Assembly (NCBI RefSeq): GCF_002865645.1 | Contig: NW_020194588.1 | Coordinates: 850,092 to 914,091 of the forward strand | DNA length: 64,000 nt | Source of the DNA: Hyaloscypha bicolor E | Taxonomy: Eukaryota > Ascomycota > Leotiomycetes > Helotiales > Hyaloscyphaceae | Direction of reading: 5' to 3' | In this document: one piece after another, positions 10,696-22,517 of the stretch | How positions within the stretch are numbered: position 1 is the stretch's first letter | How the letters are laid out: every line of letters starts with the position of its first letter | The notes under the pieces: model-generated | What the model was told of the DNA's origin: nothing | Seen by the model: the letters and a program-made list of their open reading frames with translations, nothing else | The model's database searches: none | Translations under genes and position numbers: made by a program

Positions 10696-12333
10696 TGTGA
10701 AGTTGTTCTACAATCGCATAGGGCTGAAGGGTGTGGATCAAGGCCGACCGAAAAAGTTGCTGACAAGCTTCGGGGGAAGCAGGACAACGATATTTCCTGG
10801 TTCCTGGTTCTTGGGTCTGGGCTTCTGACTGCCGAGAGGATAAATCTGATGTCTCGAACTTCGTTTCTTTGATTCTGGGGAGGGAATTCCGAGCGGAGGG
10901 CGTGATATTGAGCCTTCAAAGCGCGTTAGTCGATTGTCGACTGTCGATGTAATTGAGGAGGCGCATCGGACGATTCGTCAGCGGAGTTAAGGAGATAGGC
11001 TCGGGTGGGATCTCACTGCGCATCCACTGACTGCACTTCCACTGCACTTGCACGCCCACTCCACCTTTTTTGGCAGCGGGCAGCGGCAGAGATGCCTTCA
11101 CATCCAGGTGTTAAACGTCAGAATATCCTGTCCCCACGTGGGAGCGGGCTTCAAGGTTTCGGGGTCCTTCAGCGCGAGACGGTCTCATGTGGTGTTCTAG
11201 AAGCTTTTTTTTCTCGTTTACTCGAAGAGTCAGTCGAATGCTTGGGTGTAGTCAATTTAGATAGTACTGTACGGAGCACGAAGCAGGCGCTGCATTCCTT
11301 CCAGGCCGGCTAGAGCCGAGTCCCAGTTCCGAGTCCAAGGTCCAAGGTCCCAGCCTCAGTATTTTGGCAGAGAGGAAGAGGGAAACTACAAGCTCACTAC
11401 ACGCTCACTTCAACCTCATCTCTCTTCACGCGACACGCGAAACTATCTGCGAACCCAACCCAACCCAGTCCAGCCTATCCCAGCCCACCCCCTGTCGTAC
11501 GAAGACTGCAAAGACAACAAGCAGCACCGACCCAGCGTGGGGTACTAGGAAGTACGGACAGTACTGCTGTACCACCAGGAGCGGGGAGGAAGGGATCTGC
11601 GCCGAAAAAGCGCCTCATTAGAAAACTGGGATTTCTTGGCGCAAGCACTGGACTGTACTGTTGTGCTCTCTTCCGTTCTGTCCTGTGATGTCCCGAGGCC
11701 TGGCCTGCGCTTCCAACCGCTCGCTCGTCTCCTTTGGCCATTGGTGGCCACAATTCGCAGGCCATCCAGCGCAATACAGTACTTACAATATATATAATAT
11801 TGAAGAGGGCGTGGGTGACGCTCCGCTGGCCCTCCGGGGGCCACTGCCGTGGAGGCGGGCCTTCCTGGTGTGGTGGTGCCAAAAAGTGAGGTTTTTTCGA
11901 GCGCAGCGAGGTCTGGGGGGTTTGGGGGGCTTGCCCCCCATGATTTAATGAAGAAGTGTAGGAAAGTGTAGGAAGAGGACCATACTCGGTACAATATCGA
12001 CGTTGGGGGTAGATGTGTGTGTGCCTCAGCCGCTCATTCGCCTCGCCTCCCCTGAGGCCCCCTTTTCTGCCGCCAGGTCGTCGTCATTATCGTCCGTCCG
12101 TCCACCTGCATGTGCATTGTGCACACACACAAAGAGATACAGTATTGTAGTTCATTTATGTATATAGAGTTTGGCTGACCGAGAAACTTTGGCGGCTGCA
12201 GCTTTGTCTCCTTTGCTTTGCAGGACCTTTTGCCTGTCTCGCTTCGCCAATGACGTAGATGGCGCCGATCCTTGGAGGCGTCAAACAATCCATCCATCTT
12301 CTGCTGCCACTCCCTCTCCAGTGTCCTAGTCAC

Positions 12334-12388
12334 AGTCCCAGTCCCAGTCCCACGCACTCCCATTCCCACTCCCACTCCCACTCCCACC
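12334..12388 (+). repeat. Simple repeats (CAGTCC)n and (CCCACT)n
   Basis: Two adjacent hexamer-type arrays, AGTCCC-like at 12334-12350 and CCCACT/TCCCAC-like at about 12360-12388, in the presumed promoter or 5' UTR of the histidine kinase gene. Confidence 0.8.
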
Positions 12389-12520
12389 AAATCACACTTC
12401 TTCTTGCAGCTCTTGCTCCCCCAAACCTTCTTTGCCTCCCACCCCTTCTTGCCGTGCGCCTGTCCCGAACCGATCTGCTTGTCAGCCGTCCGCAAATCTC
12501 TGTTGACTCTGTTGACTTTT

Positions 12521-12576
12521 GCCCTCTGCCCTCTGCCCTCTGCCCTCTGCCCTCTGCCCTTTGCCCTTTGCCCTTT
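12521..12576 (+). repeat. Heptamer minisatellite, five GCCCTCT then three GCCCTTT
   Basis: Eight perfectly phased 7-bp units. The first five are GCCCTCT and the last three GCCCTTT. They lie about 230 bp before the histidine kinase start codon, in a pyrimidine-rich leader. Confidence 0.95.
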
Positions 12577-12808
12577 GCCTTGCACACAGACATTAACCTT
12601 ATTGAAGTGCAGCTAGCAGACAGAGTCGAACGCCTTCCCATCCCCGACCCAGACGATCTATGATTATTTCTCTCCCCCCGGACGCTCCACAACCGAGAAA
12701 GAACGCGTCCTTGGCTGTCTACTAAGTAGAGCCCTGTCAGACTTCGCATTGCAATCCGCCCCCTCACAACAGAAGAACTGGCTCCCAACAGGAGACCTCT
12801 GAGGGCCC

Positions 12809-15800
12809 ATGGCGCCCGTGGAAGCCACCATCGCCCTGTCGCATCAGGAGGGGATTACTGACAGCGCCCGGGCAAGAGAGCTGTACAAGTATGTGCCTCC
12901 CTACTTGACAGATGTGTCCCAGCACTCCTGGGGCTGCTTCCACAATACTGACAAAGCCCTTTGCAGATACTACCAACCCAATGCTCCCATCAACGCTGAC
13001 ACATGCTTCCCTGCCCCGCCCCCCGCTCCAGAAGATGATGAGCCGACGCGGGACCTCAAGGTCAAGTCAGAGGTCACCTCGTCCAAGATCTCTTCTCCCG
13101 ATACAGCACTCACTGCCTTCTGTCAACTGACAACATGGAGGACGGGGGCCCAGAGAGCAATGATAAGGTTGGTGACACGTCACCAAGTCTGGGAACATTC
13201 TAATTGTTTGCAGCGTCATTGATGCAGAGACGCAATACTTCATTGCCGAGAGCACCAAGACCGTGGATCTTGTGGACAACTCCAGATATGAGCTCGGAGA
13301 CGACATCTGGATGGGTTGCGGCAGTGTAACCAAGGCTGGCCGGCTGTGCGAAAGGTGAGAAAGCTATCCTGCTACAGAGGTTCGCTACTAAACGAAGCAG
13401 AACCATTGCAGTTGCCCCTGCCAAGCCTGGAGACTACCCATGTTTTATTGTCGAGAACTTGAGCCAGGATGAGCGCTTCAATACCCTGCCATTCGTTACC
13501 GGGGATCCATTCCTCAGGTTCTACGCCGGAGTACCACTGATAACCAAGCGAGGGATCCCAATTGGAAGCCTTTTCGTCGTCGATGACCGAGCCGGACTTC
13601 CGTTGAGCCGAGAAAAGATACACTTCATGGGGACAATGGCGGTGACAATCATGAAACATATGGAGATGGCGAGAGAGGTAGAGGAACATCGACGGGGAAT
13701 GAAGATGAGCCGGGGTCTTGCATCGTTTGTCGAAGGGCGTGCAGAACTAGCTGAAGCAGACATGGAGGCTGAAGATAATGAAGGCACGCGGATCGCTGGC
13801 CAATTTGAAGAGCCTAGTATCACCAAAACAAAGTCTAAAGGGACAAACTCTATCGCTTCGGCCATTGGATCTGCGGCCAGCATTGAAAGAAAGGAGAGGG
13901 AGTACTCGGCTGCGCTTTCAAAGACGGAGGAGGCGATCATGGAATCCCAAGTCCACACTCCCCAAACCGAAACCACGAGCACTCGGCCCGAATTTGAATC
14001 CGTTTCCCAGCCAACCTCATTTGGTGGTACGAGTGTGAGTGTGTCGTCACCCAATGACACCCAGGACAGATTGACTCCCGCCGGGGATGATGCATCTGAA
14101 ACGTCGTCGCTGCGATTGTTGTTCTCACGTGCGGCAAATCTCATTCGAGAAGCATTCGAAGTGGATGGTGGCGCTGTGTTCTATGACGCCCAAACAGGAT
14201 TCAGCAGCAATGCCGGAAAGCAGGACCCCAGCTCAGCCTTCGTGCGAGAGGATAGTCAAGCAGACAGTTTAGCTGATAGCAGCCACGCCAGCGGCGACGA
14301 CCAACCTTCTTCGGGCGAGCAAATCTCTGATGAAGAGACCAAGATCATTTCTCCCACTTCCCCGGCCCAAAGTAGTCCACCGGGACTCGGCGAGGGGATG
14401 TTCTCACGGTCGACGAAAGATTCGGGTAAGACCGTTGAAATTCTAGGGTTTTCAACCGCGGACGCCTCTTCTATTCACGGCGATGCGCTCCCTGGACCAG
14501 AATCATTTACTCCCTTTGAAGAGACGTCCTTGCATACTCTACTGCGCCGGTATTCTCGAGGGAAGCTATGGACTTTTGATTCGGACGGAGCAGTCTCTTC
14601 ATCTTCCGAGGACGAAACATACAAGCGCTCAAATCGAGAGATAGATCAACGGCGAAACGACAGTCATCGACGTAAGGTTCGGGGCCAGAAAGCAAAGTCC
14701 GATGCCAGATTTCTGGCGGAGCATTTCCCCGGTGTCCGTCAACTGCTTTTCGTTCCTCTTTGGGATGCAGGGCGTTCTCGCTGGCTTAGCGGCTGCTTTG
14801 CTTGGTCCACGGAGCCGACTAGGATTCTATCAAAGCAAAGCGAACTGGCGTTCCTGACTGCCTTTGGCAACTCGGTCATGGCTGAATGGGCACGGATCGA
14901 CACTGAGATCGCAGACCAAAAGAAGGGTGACTTTATTGGAAGTATCTCGCATGAGCTGCGATCACCCCTTCATGGAATTCTTGCCAGTGCTGAATTCTTG
15001 GAGGAAGTCACAACCGGATGGGAAAGTAGACTCGTTGAGACCATTGATAGTTGTGGAAGGACATTGCTTGATACCATTGTGAGATTTCTTGATATCGCTT
15101 TCTTCCGTTTAATCAGCGCTAACTTCTCAGAATCATATCCTCGATTACTCAAAGATCAACCATTTCGAAAAGAATTGGCGAAAAAACAAACGGGACGGCC
15201 GCCGACCAATGGCATCCCGCGGCGGCTCTCTTTCTCTACGGCAATCTGACCTTCCGATGCTCAATTTGTTCCAAGATGTTGATATCTCTGTCATCTGCGA
15301 AGAGGTTGTGGAAAGCGTGTTCGCTGGTCACGTCTTCCAAAATATCACAGCTCAATCATTCGATATGGTACCCGATGCTCGCGGAAAGATGTCTGATCCC
15401 AGAAATTTCATCGCAGCACCAGATCAATTGATGGGCCCTGGACAAGCCCCGCCTTCGGGAGTGGCCGTCATTCTCGATGTCGACCTCCAGAATTACCATT
15501 TCACAACCCAGCCTGGAGCACTGCGGAGACTCATTATGAACTTGCTCGGCAATGCTCTCAAATACACTTCACATGGCTATGTTCGGATCAAACTTGATTC
15601 CACTGACATGGAAGATTTACCTGGCACTTCTGGATCACAAGGCAGCAGTGATGCTGTTCCGAGGTCTTTGGTAACCCTTACTGTAACAGACACCGGAAAG
15701 GGTATCTCAGCGGACTTCTTGAGGTCGAAACTCTTCATGCCCTTTGCGCAAGAGAATTCCTTGTCAAGTGGTACAGGTCTTGGTTTGTCTATTGTTCGGA

Positions 15801-17269
15801 AGATCGTGTCATTGCTGGAAGGAGAGATTACAATCGACAGTGAGGTTGGACGCGGTACCCGTAAGTTATGCTCTTCTCGTAGTGATTTCGTAACTAATCC
15901 TAAAACAACAGAGGTCCGGGTTACACTTCCTCTCCTCCGCGAAATGCCACGAACTACCGACTCTTCTTCTAGTACTACGAAGTCCGTAATGTCCGTTCCT
16001 CGCGAAACAGATGAATCAATTATAGAACTTCGCGCACGAGTGAGAGGTCAGAGAGTTGTCCTCCATGGCTTCGATATTAATACAAAAGACCCCATTGTCC
16101 GCGAAATGGGCAAGATACTGAAGGCTTCGATCGCTACCTTCTTGGTTAACTGGTATGGGTTGAGGATTGTTCCACTTGGCCAAAAAGCCAACATTATCAT
16201 CTCGAACGAAGGAGGTCCGACGGCGATCTCGACACTGGTCGAGAAATACATTAGCCTCCACAAAAGTACTCCATCGATCATTGTTCTCTGCTCACATAGC
16301 TCAAGATTCGATCGCAGCCTCAGCTCAGCCAGTCAATGCAACGTCGGGTTCGTCGCCAAACCAGTCGGTCCCCTCAAACTCGCTAAAGCCATCACACAAT
16401 GTCTGGAAGGCGAATCCGGCACCGTCACGCCAGGGCCGGATGGTCCCACTTCGCAACCGGAAAGCAGCGACCTGAGCAACGTCTTCGAAGAACTCTCTCT
16501 AAGCCCTCGTGGGGGAGAAGTCCTTGACAACACCCGCATGGCAGCCGATAGCGCCAACGCACGAAAGGCGATCGAAAGCCCAACGCCCAACGCAATTGTC
16601 GAAAAGCACGCTGAATTCCCCTTTCCCCCAGCTCTTGACACAAAGCCTAGCATGCCAAAATCAATCACAATACCCGCAGACAAGGCTACCCTATCCCCAG
16701 TCGCCGAAAACGCTGCTCAACCTGCTTCCCTCACCCTCGCTGCTATGGAAAATGCCTCCCTAGCCTCCAATCCCAAGACTTCGAAAAAGAAGATCCCGAC
16801 CATGCTCCTGGTCGATGATAACCAGATCAACCTCAGGTTGCTGAGTACGTATCTCAAGCGGAGAAACTACGAGGTCATCGATGAAGCGAGCGATGGCTTG
16901 GAAGCCGTGAAGCGGTTTGAGAGCAGGGGCGAGCAGGGGTACGACGTCGTGTTCATGGATATCACGATGCCGGTTCTCGACGGCTTCGGTGCCACACGAC
17001 AGATTCGAGCCATCGAAGAAGCGCGACAGGATAAAGCCGCAGCCGATCCCGCTCAGCCACACGCAGGTGGAGGCAGGAATCCGGCGCTCGTCATCGCTTT
17101 CACGGGCAGGAGTAGTATTGAGGATCAGTCCGAGGCGTTGAGGGTGGGCATTGATCTTTTCATGACGAAGCCGGTTGCTTTCAAGGAAGTGGGCAAGATT
17201 ATCGATAACTGGGTTGCTAATCGTGAGCGAGAAGGACGCGGGGGTGAGGAGAGTGGTGGGAGTGCATGA
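12809..17269 (+). CDS. GAF-domain hybrid histidine kinase
   Basis: Exons are 12809-12888, 12967-13167, 13214-13354, 13401-15078, 15131-15860 and 15912-17269, total 1395 aa; all introns are GT-AG and frame-consistent. The N-terminus (ARARELYKYYQPNAP) and SPDTALTAFCQL lead a GAF-type sensor domain (AETQYFIAESTK; GRLCERTIA; DPFLRFYAGVPLIT; PIGSLFVVDD). A long Ser/Glu-rich linker with a second GAF-like stretch (FPGVRQLLFVPLWD) follows. The HisKA H-box is GDFIGSISHELRSPLHG with His658. The HATPase has the N-box NLLGNALKYTS, DTGKGIS and GTGLGLSIVRK. A degenerate receiver-like stretch follows, then a true C-terminal receiver with LLVDDNQIN, VVFMDITMPVLDG (phosphoacceptor Asp1293) and MTKPV. It should autophosphorylate and relay phosphate through an HPt protein to a response regulator. 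The class and stimulus cannot be read here; no PAS or phytochrome chromophore domain is evident. Confidence 0.93.
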
Positions 17270-17744
17270 CAGGCTTGCGAGTCTTGAGTGCAGAGTGAGA
17301 TATGGTTGTAAATCGAAATGAGGAGAGGGGGTACGAAGGGAAGCGGGGGTGAGTGCATGGTTGGTGTTTGTGGCGGGGAATGGTGGAGCATTGCATTTAG
17401 GGCGTTTATGGTTGAATGGGAGTCGGGCTGATAGACGGATGGACGAAATGAAATGGGATTAATTGATGGCATGTCAGAATACAGGATACCAGGCCGGACG
17501 TTGGCGTTGCATGCATGTTGGATGGGCTGGATACCTACGGTAGATAGATGAGAGCGACGAAAGCAAAGGAACGAATAAAAGTCCGTATACAATTTCATCC
17601 ATCCATCCTACTTCCTCAGAACAACGTCTACGTCGGTCCGTCGGATGCCAACCGCGAGTGCCCTTACCCTGAGCACAAATACGCCCTCCGTTACCATCCT
17701 CCTTCCTCCTTCCAATGCTATTCCCTTATTCTCAAGAGCATTGC

Positions 17745-18169
17745 TTGAAATGCGCTCGCCTTCTCCGCAACCCCATCCCATAGTAACCCCCTGCTTCTTC
17801 AACGCGTCCAACTTCGCCGTCCTCACGAACTGGTAGCTCGGCCGGCCACAATAATACCTCTTGGGACCAAACTAAGCTTCGAGCAGTTCCTGTAACGGAG
17901 GGACCGTCGGGATGTATAGCGCGGTCGTTAGCCCGGGCGCCAGTAGGGTGTAGTCAGTTTAATTGTGCCGTGTAGGTTTGCGGTGTATGGGGTATAACGC
18001 TTCGCAGGTGAGGCCGAGGCAGGTTGAAGAGACAAAGCTCGGGGTAGGGAAAGATCTCGAAGTGGAGCTCGGGAAGCAGGGTGGTGTGGGGAGGAGATGA
18101 TATCGCTGGAGCTGTGGCGGGATTACTGTGGCTCTTCAGGCATCGACAGAGTACCTTCTTACGGTCCAT
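17745..18169 (-). pseudogene. F-box-like paralogue A (degenerate)
   Basis: It has the same gene plan as the two following paralogues: a tiny first exon ATGGACC, a donor GTAAGA at 18162 and an acceptor CCACAG before exon 2. Exon 2 starts in the expected frame (LLPELHFEIF), then must shift near 18030-18040 to continue as SSTCLGLTCEALYPIHRK, the conserved core. A stop ends this core frame soon after. Further on, LQELLEA is followed by TAG at 17874-17872, where the paralogues have Trp (LETWAG). The tail SYQFVRTAKLDALKK still resembles paralogue C. With a frameshift and at least two stops it cannot encode the family protein. Confidence 0.75.
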
Positions 18170-18535
18170 GGTTTCCGCCTTGTGCTGGAGGTTTGTGAAT
18201 TATCTAGAGATAATGAGAGAGGGTGCTCGTGTTGAATTTGTAGATGTCGGGGTGTGAGGGTGAGGGTCTGGAATAGAGGGTTGACGGAGTTGGGCTCCCC
18301 TTTATAATCAAGAGCAGGAACCTATTTGTATTTCAAGATTCAAGGGATTAAATAAGGAGAAATTCAAGTAAGAAATGTAAAACACTTTTGGGAGCATGAG
18401 CTTCATTGTTGTCTCAAGGATTGCTTGAACTTGTCCATAATGCTCTTTGACAAGGACGAATCAGTTCCCCTAGCCAGTATCCCAAACTCCTCAAGTTCAC
18501 CACGATATCTCTCGACGCCATTATCTCTCTTACAG

Positions 18536-18903
18536 TTACTCTCCATCCTTGATTGCTCGTCTCTTGCGCCTGTCTACTCTCACACGATGAAACTTGGATG
18601 AACCAAGCAGGTATTCGAGGTTTTGGCCAGCCCATGTCTCAAGCAATTCCCCTAGATAGTTGAATGATCGCCCGCCAGGAGCCCAATAGACGGCGTTGAG
18701 TTTAGCGGTGCGGTAAACTTTCTTAGAGAGGGGGTAGAGCTTCTTGCAAGTGAGACCTAGGCAAGTAGAGGAGACGGGGTCGAGGTACGAGAAGATTCCG
18801 AGTTGTAGTTCGGAAGGGATGGAGGTGATACTGCTGGAGGTTGAAGCTGGGATGGGTTAGATTGGTACTTAGAGTATTACGGGAGGAAAGGCTTACTGTT
18901 CAT
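18536..18903 (-). CDS. F-box-like short protein B
   Basis: Two exons, 18903-18897 (only ATGAACA) and 18846-18536, give 105 aa. The N-terminal half reads SITSIPSELQLGIFSYLDPVSSTCLGLTCKKLYPL, an F-box-like helix set (Leu-Pro/IPSEL, IFSYLD, CLGLTCKKLY) as in small fungal F-box proteins. The C-terminal half is LGELLETWAGQNLEYLLGSSKF plus a basic tail. F-box modules dock to Skp1 in SCF ubiquitin ligases; here no separate substrate domain is present, so the role is unknown. It is the middle member of a same-strand tandem array. Start and intron agree exactly with the two neighbours, which supports the model. Confidence 0.75.
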
Positions 18904-19234
18904 GATTGCTTGTTGAAGGAGATTCTCCAGACGTAGACGTAGAGTGGTAGAGAGACCGTGGGACTTTGGAAGGAGACAAGGAGTTGGTCGATAATGGTGT
19001 TTGATTTGGTGTGGAGAGAATGAGGGACACGGATTCACCATTGCACTTGGTGACCTAGATATTTTTGCGATATCAAACTCACAAAAGCAGCGTCGAGACG
19101 AACAAACATGGGGTGCAGTATTTCATTATGAAGTGAGCTTTGTTATTTCCTCTAAACTAAGCTCTCAACCCATCCCTGAATGCCAACATCTCTATGTGCA
19201 CTTCCCCCTCACGCTCTGCGCTTTCCTTTCTCCT

Positions 19235-19638
19235 TTACTTCATCTGTTCCTCTCTCTGCTTATAAGAAGTGGAAACCCACCAAAACTTTCGCGCGCCAAA
19301 TTGGTACCACAGCTCCGGACCAGCCCACGTCTCAAGTCGCTCCCCTAGCATGGCGTACGGCGCAAGATAGTACCATGAATAGAGGGGGACGATGCCGCGG
19401 AGCTCCTTGTGGAGTGGATAGAAAGCCTTGCAAGTCAGACCAAGACAGGCTGACAAGACTTGGTCGAGGTTCTTCATAATTTTGAGCCGAACTTCCGTGG
19501 GGAGGATGGCCAATTGGGAGAAGGCTGGAGGGGGAGAAGAGATAGGAGAGGCGATGGTGGTTGTTGCTGGATGACGAAGTCAGTTCTGTATCTCCGAGGA
19601 CAGGCAGATAACTGTGGTGTGTGTGGCTTACTGTCCAT
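19235..19638 (-). CDS. F-box-like short protein C
   Basis: Exons 19638-19632 (ATGGACA) and 19566-19235 give 112 aa. After a Thr/Ser/Pro-rich leader comes LAILPTEVRLKIMKNLDQVLSACLGLTCKAFYPLHKEL, a canonical F-box-like core. It is followed by YSWYYLAPYAMLGERLETWAGPELWYQFGARKFWWV. The shared GLTCK..YPL and ..LETWAG.. blocks and the identical 7-nt first exon show that it is a duplicate of B. The reading frame is intact. Function is unknown beyond probable Skp1 binding. Confidence 0.75.
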
Positions 19639-20555
19639 GTTTCACCCGTTGTAATGTACTGTACTGTGTGAAATAGGCAGAGTTTCAAATAGATTGTTGA
19701 CTTTTAGATATGTGGTAGAGGTCATTGGGTTGGCTGTGGATTTTTCCAAATAAGGGAGATGGAGTGGCTTTTAAGAGCTGGCTGGGTTTAAATTCAGAAA
19801 AGCGAGTCGGGGTACAATCAATGGAAATGCAGGAGAATAACATATCAGGTGAATTGTTTTGTTTTGTTTTATTCCTGATTCTCAGTGACGTCTTACCGGA
19901 GCATTGGGTTGTACTAAATCGAAAAGGTAGACCGAGAACATACATCCATACACGAGGACAATAACTGGTTCTATGGCACTTCACTCCTTTTGTTGTTCAT
20001 CGTTATGCGATTGATTTTCCCATTTCAGGATAAGAAACGCATTTAAGCAGAGTGGCCAGCAAAGAAACGACCCGGTATCTCAGCAACCCTTGGTCTATCT
20101 GCAAGACCATGTTTTTCTCTTCATATCTTTCGGTGAGGGTACAGGCCGATGGAAAGACAAAAGATGTTGTGTGGAAATATCGATAGAAGCACGTTGCAGT
20201 GAGCTGTAAACGAACATGCTATAAACCTTGAAGACAGTGAGTGGGCTGACACCACAAATCCGTTTGATAGTAATACGTACTACGTATCTATTGCGCATTT
20301 TCAAACCCAGACTTCCTCTCGCCAACTTGCGATGACTTGCTCCGGCCTAAAGTGGAAGCTTTTATCTCCGACTTCATGATGGTGGCTTAATGTGAGATAT
20401 TACATGGAGGCGTGTCTCTCAAATAATTGGGATGGCAATCATCAGTAAAACGAACCTTTCAGCATTTAAATCGAAGAAGTTGGCAATTTAACACCTACCT
20501 TCTCTAACACTCAAAAGCAGAAACACACACCTTACTCTCCCTTTTCTCATTTAAG
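19639..20555. other. Intergenic region, no gene recognised
   Basis: Low-complexity, moderately AT-rich sequence with only short unrelated ORFs. A pyrimidine-rich stretch at about 20490-20552 looks like a fungal 5' leader for the following candidate ORF. Confidence 0.4.
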
Positions 20556-21222
20556 ATGGCGATCCAAGATCCACTCGAAAATTACAATGGGCTTCCGGCC
20601 TCCTCTAAATTCCACTTCATAATTTGTTCATACATCCCCAATTCGAACCTGTTGACTCCTATTGAATTACTTCTCAAGTCTACCGTAGCCACTGGAGTCT
20701 CCGCCGCATGTCACGCCTCAAGACTTGACAGTCCCTCTCAACCAGCATCACTGCACGAGGCCAAGCAGTCATAATCACCTCCGAATCCGCACACAGCCCC
20801 ACAGCAACTCGAATAACATCATGCTGAACGGGGAAGCGGCCGTCGACTCAGAAATTATACACGCGGCGTATTTTAAGGAGAGGGGTTCATTGGATGTCGT
20901 GACCAGCGAGAAGAAGGGGAATTGGCAGAGCATGGCGCAGTCTGCAATCTTAATGATTGAGGGAAAAAAAGCGACGGGACGGTTCTGGGGAAGTGGACTA
21001 TTGCGCCAAGCATGGTATGGAAGTAGTTTATTGGATACGGGAAGGAGGAAGTGGATGTTTGCTAATAGAAAAGAGATGAATATGGGTGGAGTCAAAGATA
21101 GACCCGAGTCGGGCCAGGTGTGGGATACTACCCGCGGCAAGTTGGATGGGAAACACACGGCGCATAGGGTGTATAAGATGGTTAGTGTTTGGAGCATGAT
21201 TGAAGGGACGATATGTGGTTAA
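20556..21222 (+). other. Possible gene of unknown function in two overlapping frames
   Basis: An ATG at 20556 follows a CT-rich leader and opens a 72-codon frame (MAIQDPLENYNGLPASSKFH). A second plus-strand frame continues from about 20725 to 21222 with KERGSLDVVTSEKKGNWQSM and KATGRFWGSGLLRQAWYG. No intron I can find joins them; a frameshift near 20710-20770 would. I do not recognise either part. It may be a decayed gene or chance ORFs. Confidence 0.25.
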
Positions 21223-21656
21223 GATCGAAAGTTACCTCGATGGATTGTCCAGTCTGCGTGTGGGAGTCTCTGGTGTGTCCCTGAGAATAGTTTCCTTCCG
21301 ATCACTTCATTGTTTTTCGCTCCTCTACAGGCCGAGTTGTGTAAGAGTAAATCCAATATAATGCCTGCTAAACTTCATATTTCCGTTGTATATATCTTGT
21401 TTGTTCCAAACAAGGTCGTTATTCAAAACCTTTGAAGTGTTTACATTGCAATTCGGCGATCATCAAGAACTTCCTTTTTCGACCATGTTTTCAAATGTGT
21501 CCCAACTCAATAGGGGAGACAAAGAAGCAACCAACCTTCGTCGGAATCTCGTAAAAACCTAGCAATTACTTCATATAACTATCATAAGTTGAATTTTCTT
21601 TGGTTCGTCTGCAGTGACACACCAACACTGGGGTCTGACTCAGAATTCAGGGTGTA

Positions 21657-22515
21657 CAGCGATATTAGTAACAATCGTCTAAATCGCATTTTAAGCGAGA
21701 GCGCAAAAAGGGTCGAGAACACCAAAACCACGAAATTATTTTCTACGACTTCTCAATAATAATAGCCTTAATTAAAACGGCGATAGGCTCAAATTAATGG
21801 GGGCTTTTGGGGCTTTCTTTAGATAAGAGGTCTATTTGGCTAGAAGCAAATTAATTATATAATTTAGTAAATGGCGATTTTACTTTTACTTTTGGTATAA
21901 AATAGTATTAATTCGCCGGCCACGGCCCCAAACCTTATTAAAATAGTCTAAGCTCTTAGAGAGAGTCAGGGAATATCTGGGGCTTTCTTTTATTAAGAGG
22001 GCTGTTTGGCTAGAAGCAGATTAATTATATAATTTAATAAAGTGCAATTTTTACTTTTAATTTTGGTGTAAAATAGTATTAATTTGCCGGCTATAGTCCC
22101 AAATCGTATTATAATAATATAAGCTCTTAAAGAGAGTAAGGGGACACTTATGTAATCTATTTAAGCCCGAGAGTACTAAGTCTAGAAGTGTGGTTTGAAA
22201 GTTATTTAGAAAAGGAGTCAGAGGGATACGAAAATCGAAAATCGAGGGGCTGGGCTTGGCAAAGCTTGGCGCGCGAGGCTAGAAAATCGCATTTTTGCCC
22301 GATCTCAAATAACTTAGAAATTATAAGTCCAGAAGAGGACTATAGTAGGTTAAATTAATCGCACTAATGCCCCCATCTATTTTAATTAAAATTATGGAGT
22401 TCTATTAATAAATGGTAATACAGTCAATATAATTAATATTATGGGTTTGGTGTTCCTGACCCTTTTTGCGCTCGCGCTTAAAATGCGATTTAGACGATTG
22501 TTACTAATATCGCTG
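21657..22515. mobile_element. Non-autonomous DNA transposon with 71-bp TIRs and TA target duplication
   Basis: The left end (CAGCGATATTAGTAACAATC onward, 21657-21727) and the reverse complement of the right end (22445-22515) match over about 71 bp with about three mismatches. Both ends abut TA (21655-21656 and 22516-22517), the target duplication of Tc1/mariner/pogo-type elements. The 859-bp interior has no transposase ORF, so the element is non-autonomous (a large MITE). The interior holds a tandem duplication of about 170 bp. The near-identity of the arms indicates a fairly recent insertion or preserved termini, in contrast to the mutated repeats elsewhere in the window. Confidence 0.85.
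21808..22143. repeat. Tandem direct repeat inside the transposon, period about 170 bp
   Basis: Copy 1 (about 21808-21977) and copy 2 (about 21978-22143) share GGGGCTTTCTTT, TTGGCTAGAAGCA, ATTAATTATATAATTTA, TAAAATAGTATTAATT, GCCGGC and AGCTCTTA.AGAGAGT in the same order. Differences are mostly transitions and small indels. Confidence 0.85.
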
Positions 22516-22517
22516 TA

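Larger units (their letters stand above)
10696..12808. other. Long intergenic/5' region before histidine kinase gene
   Basis: 2.1 kb with no gene I can support. It holds the promoter of the Zn2Cys6 gene on the left and the long low-complexity leader of the histidine kinase gene on the right. Around 11815-11945 it is GC-rich and palindromic. The many overlapping ORFs here are composed of simple-sequence peptides. Confidence 0.5.

Noticed and set aside
12034..12788. Long ORFs on both strands over the simple repeats
   Set aside because: They are translations of the hexamer and heptamer arrays and lie in the leader of the kinase gene.
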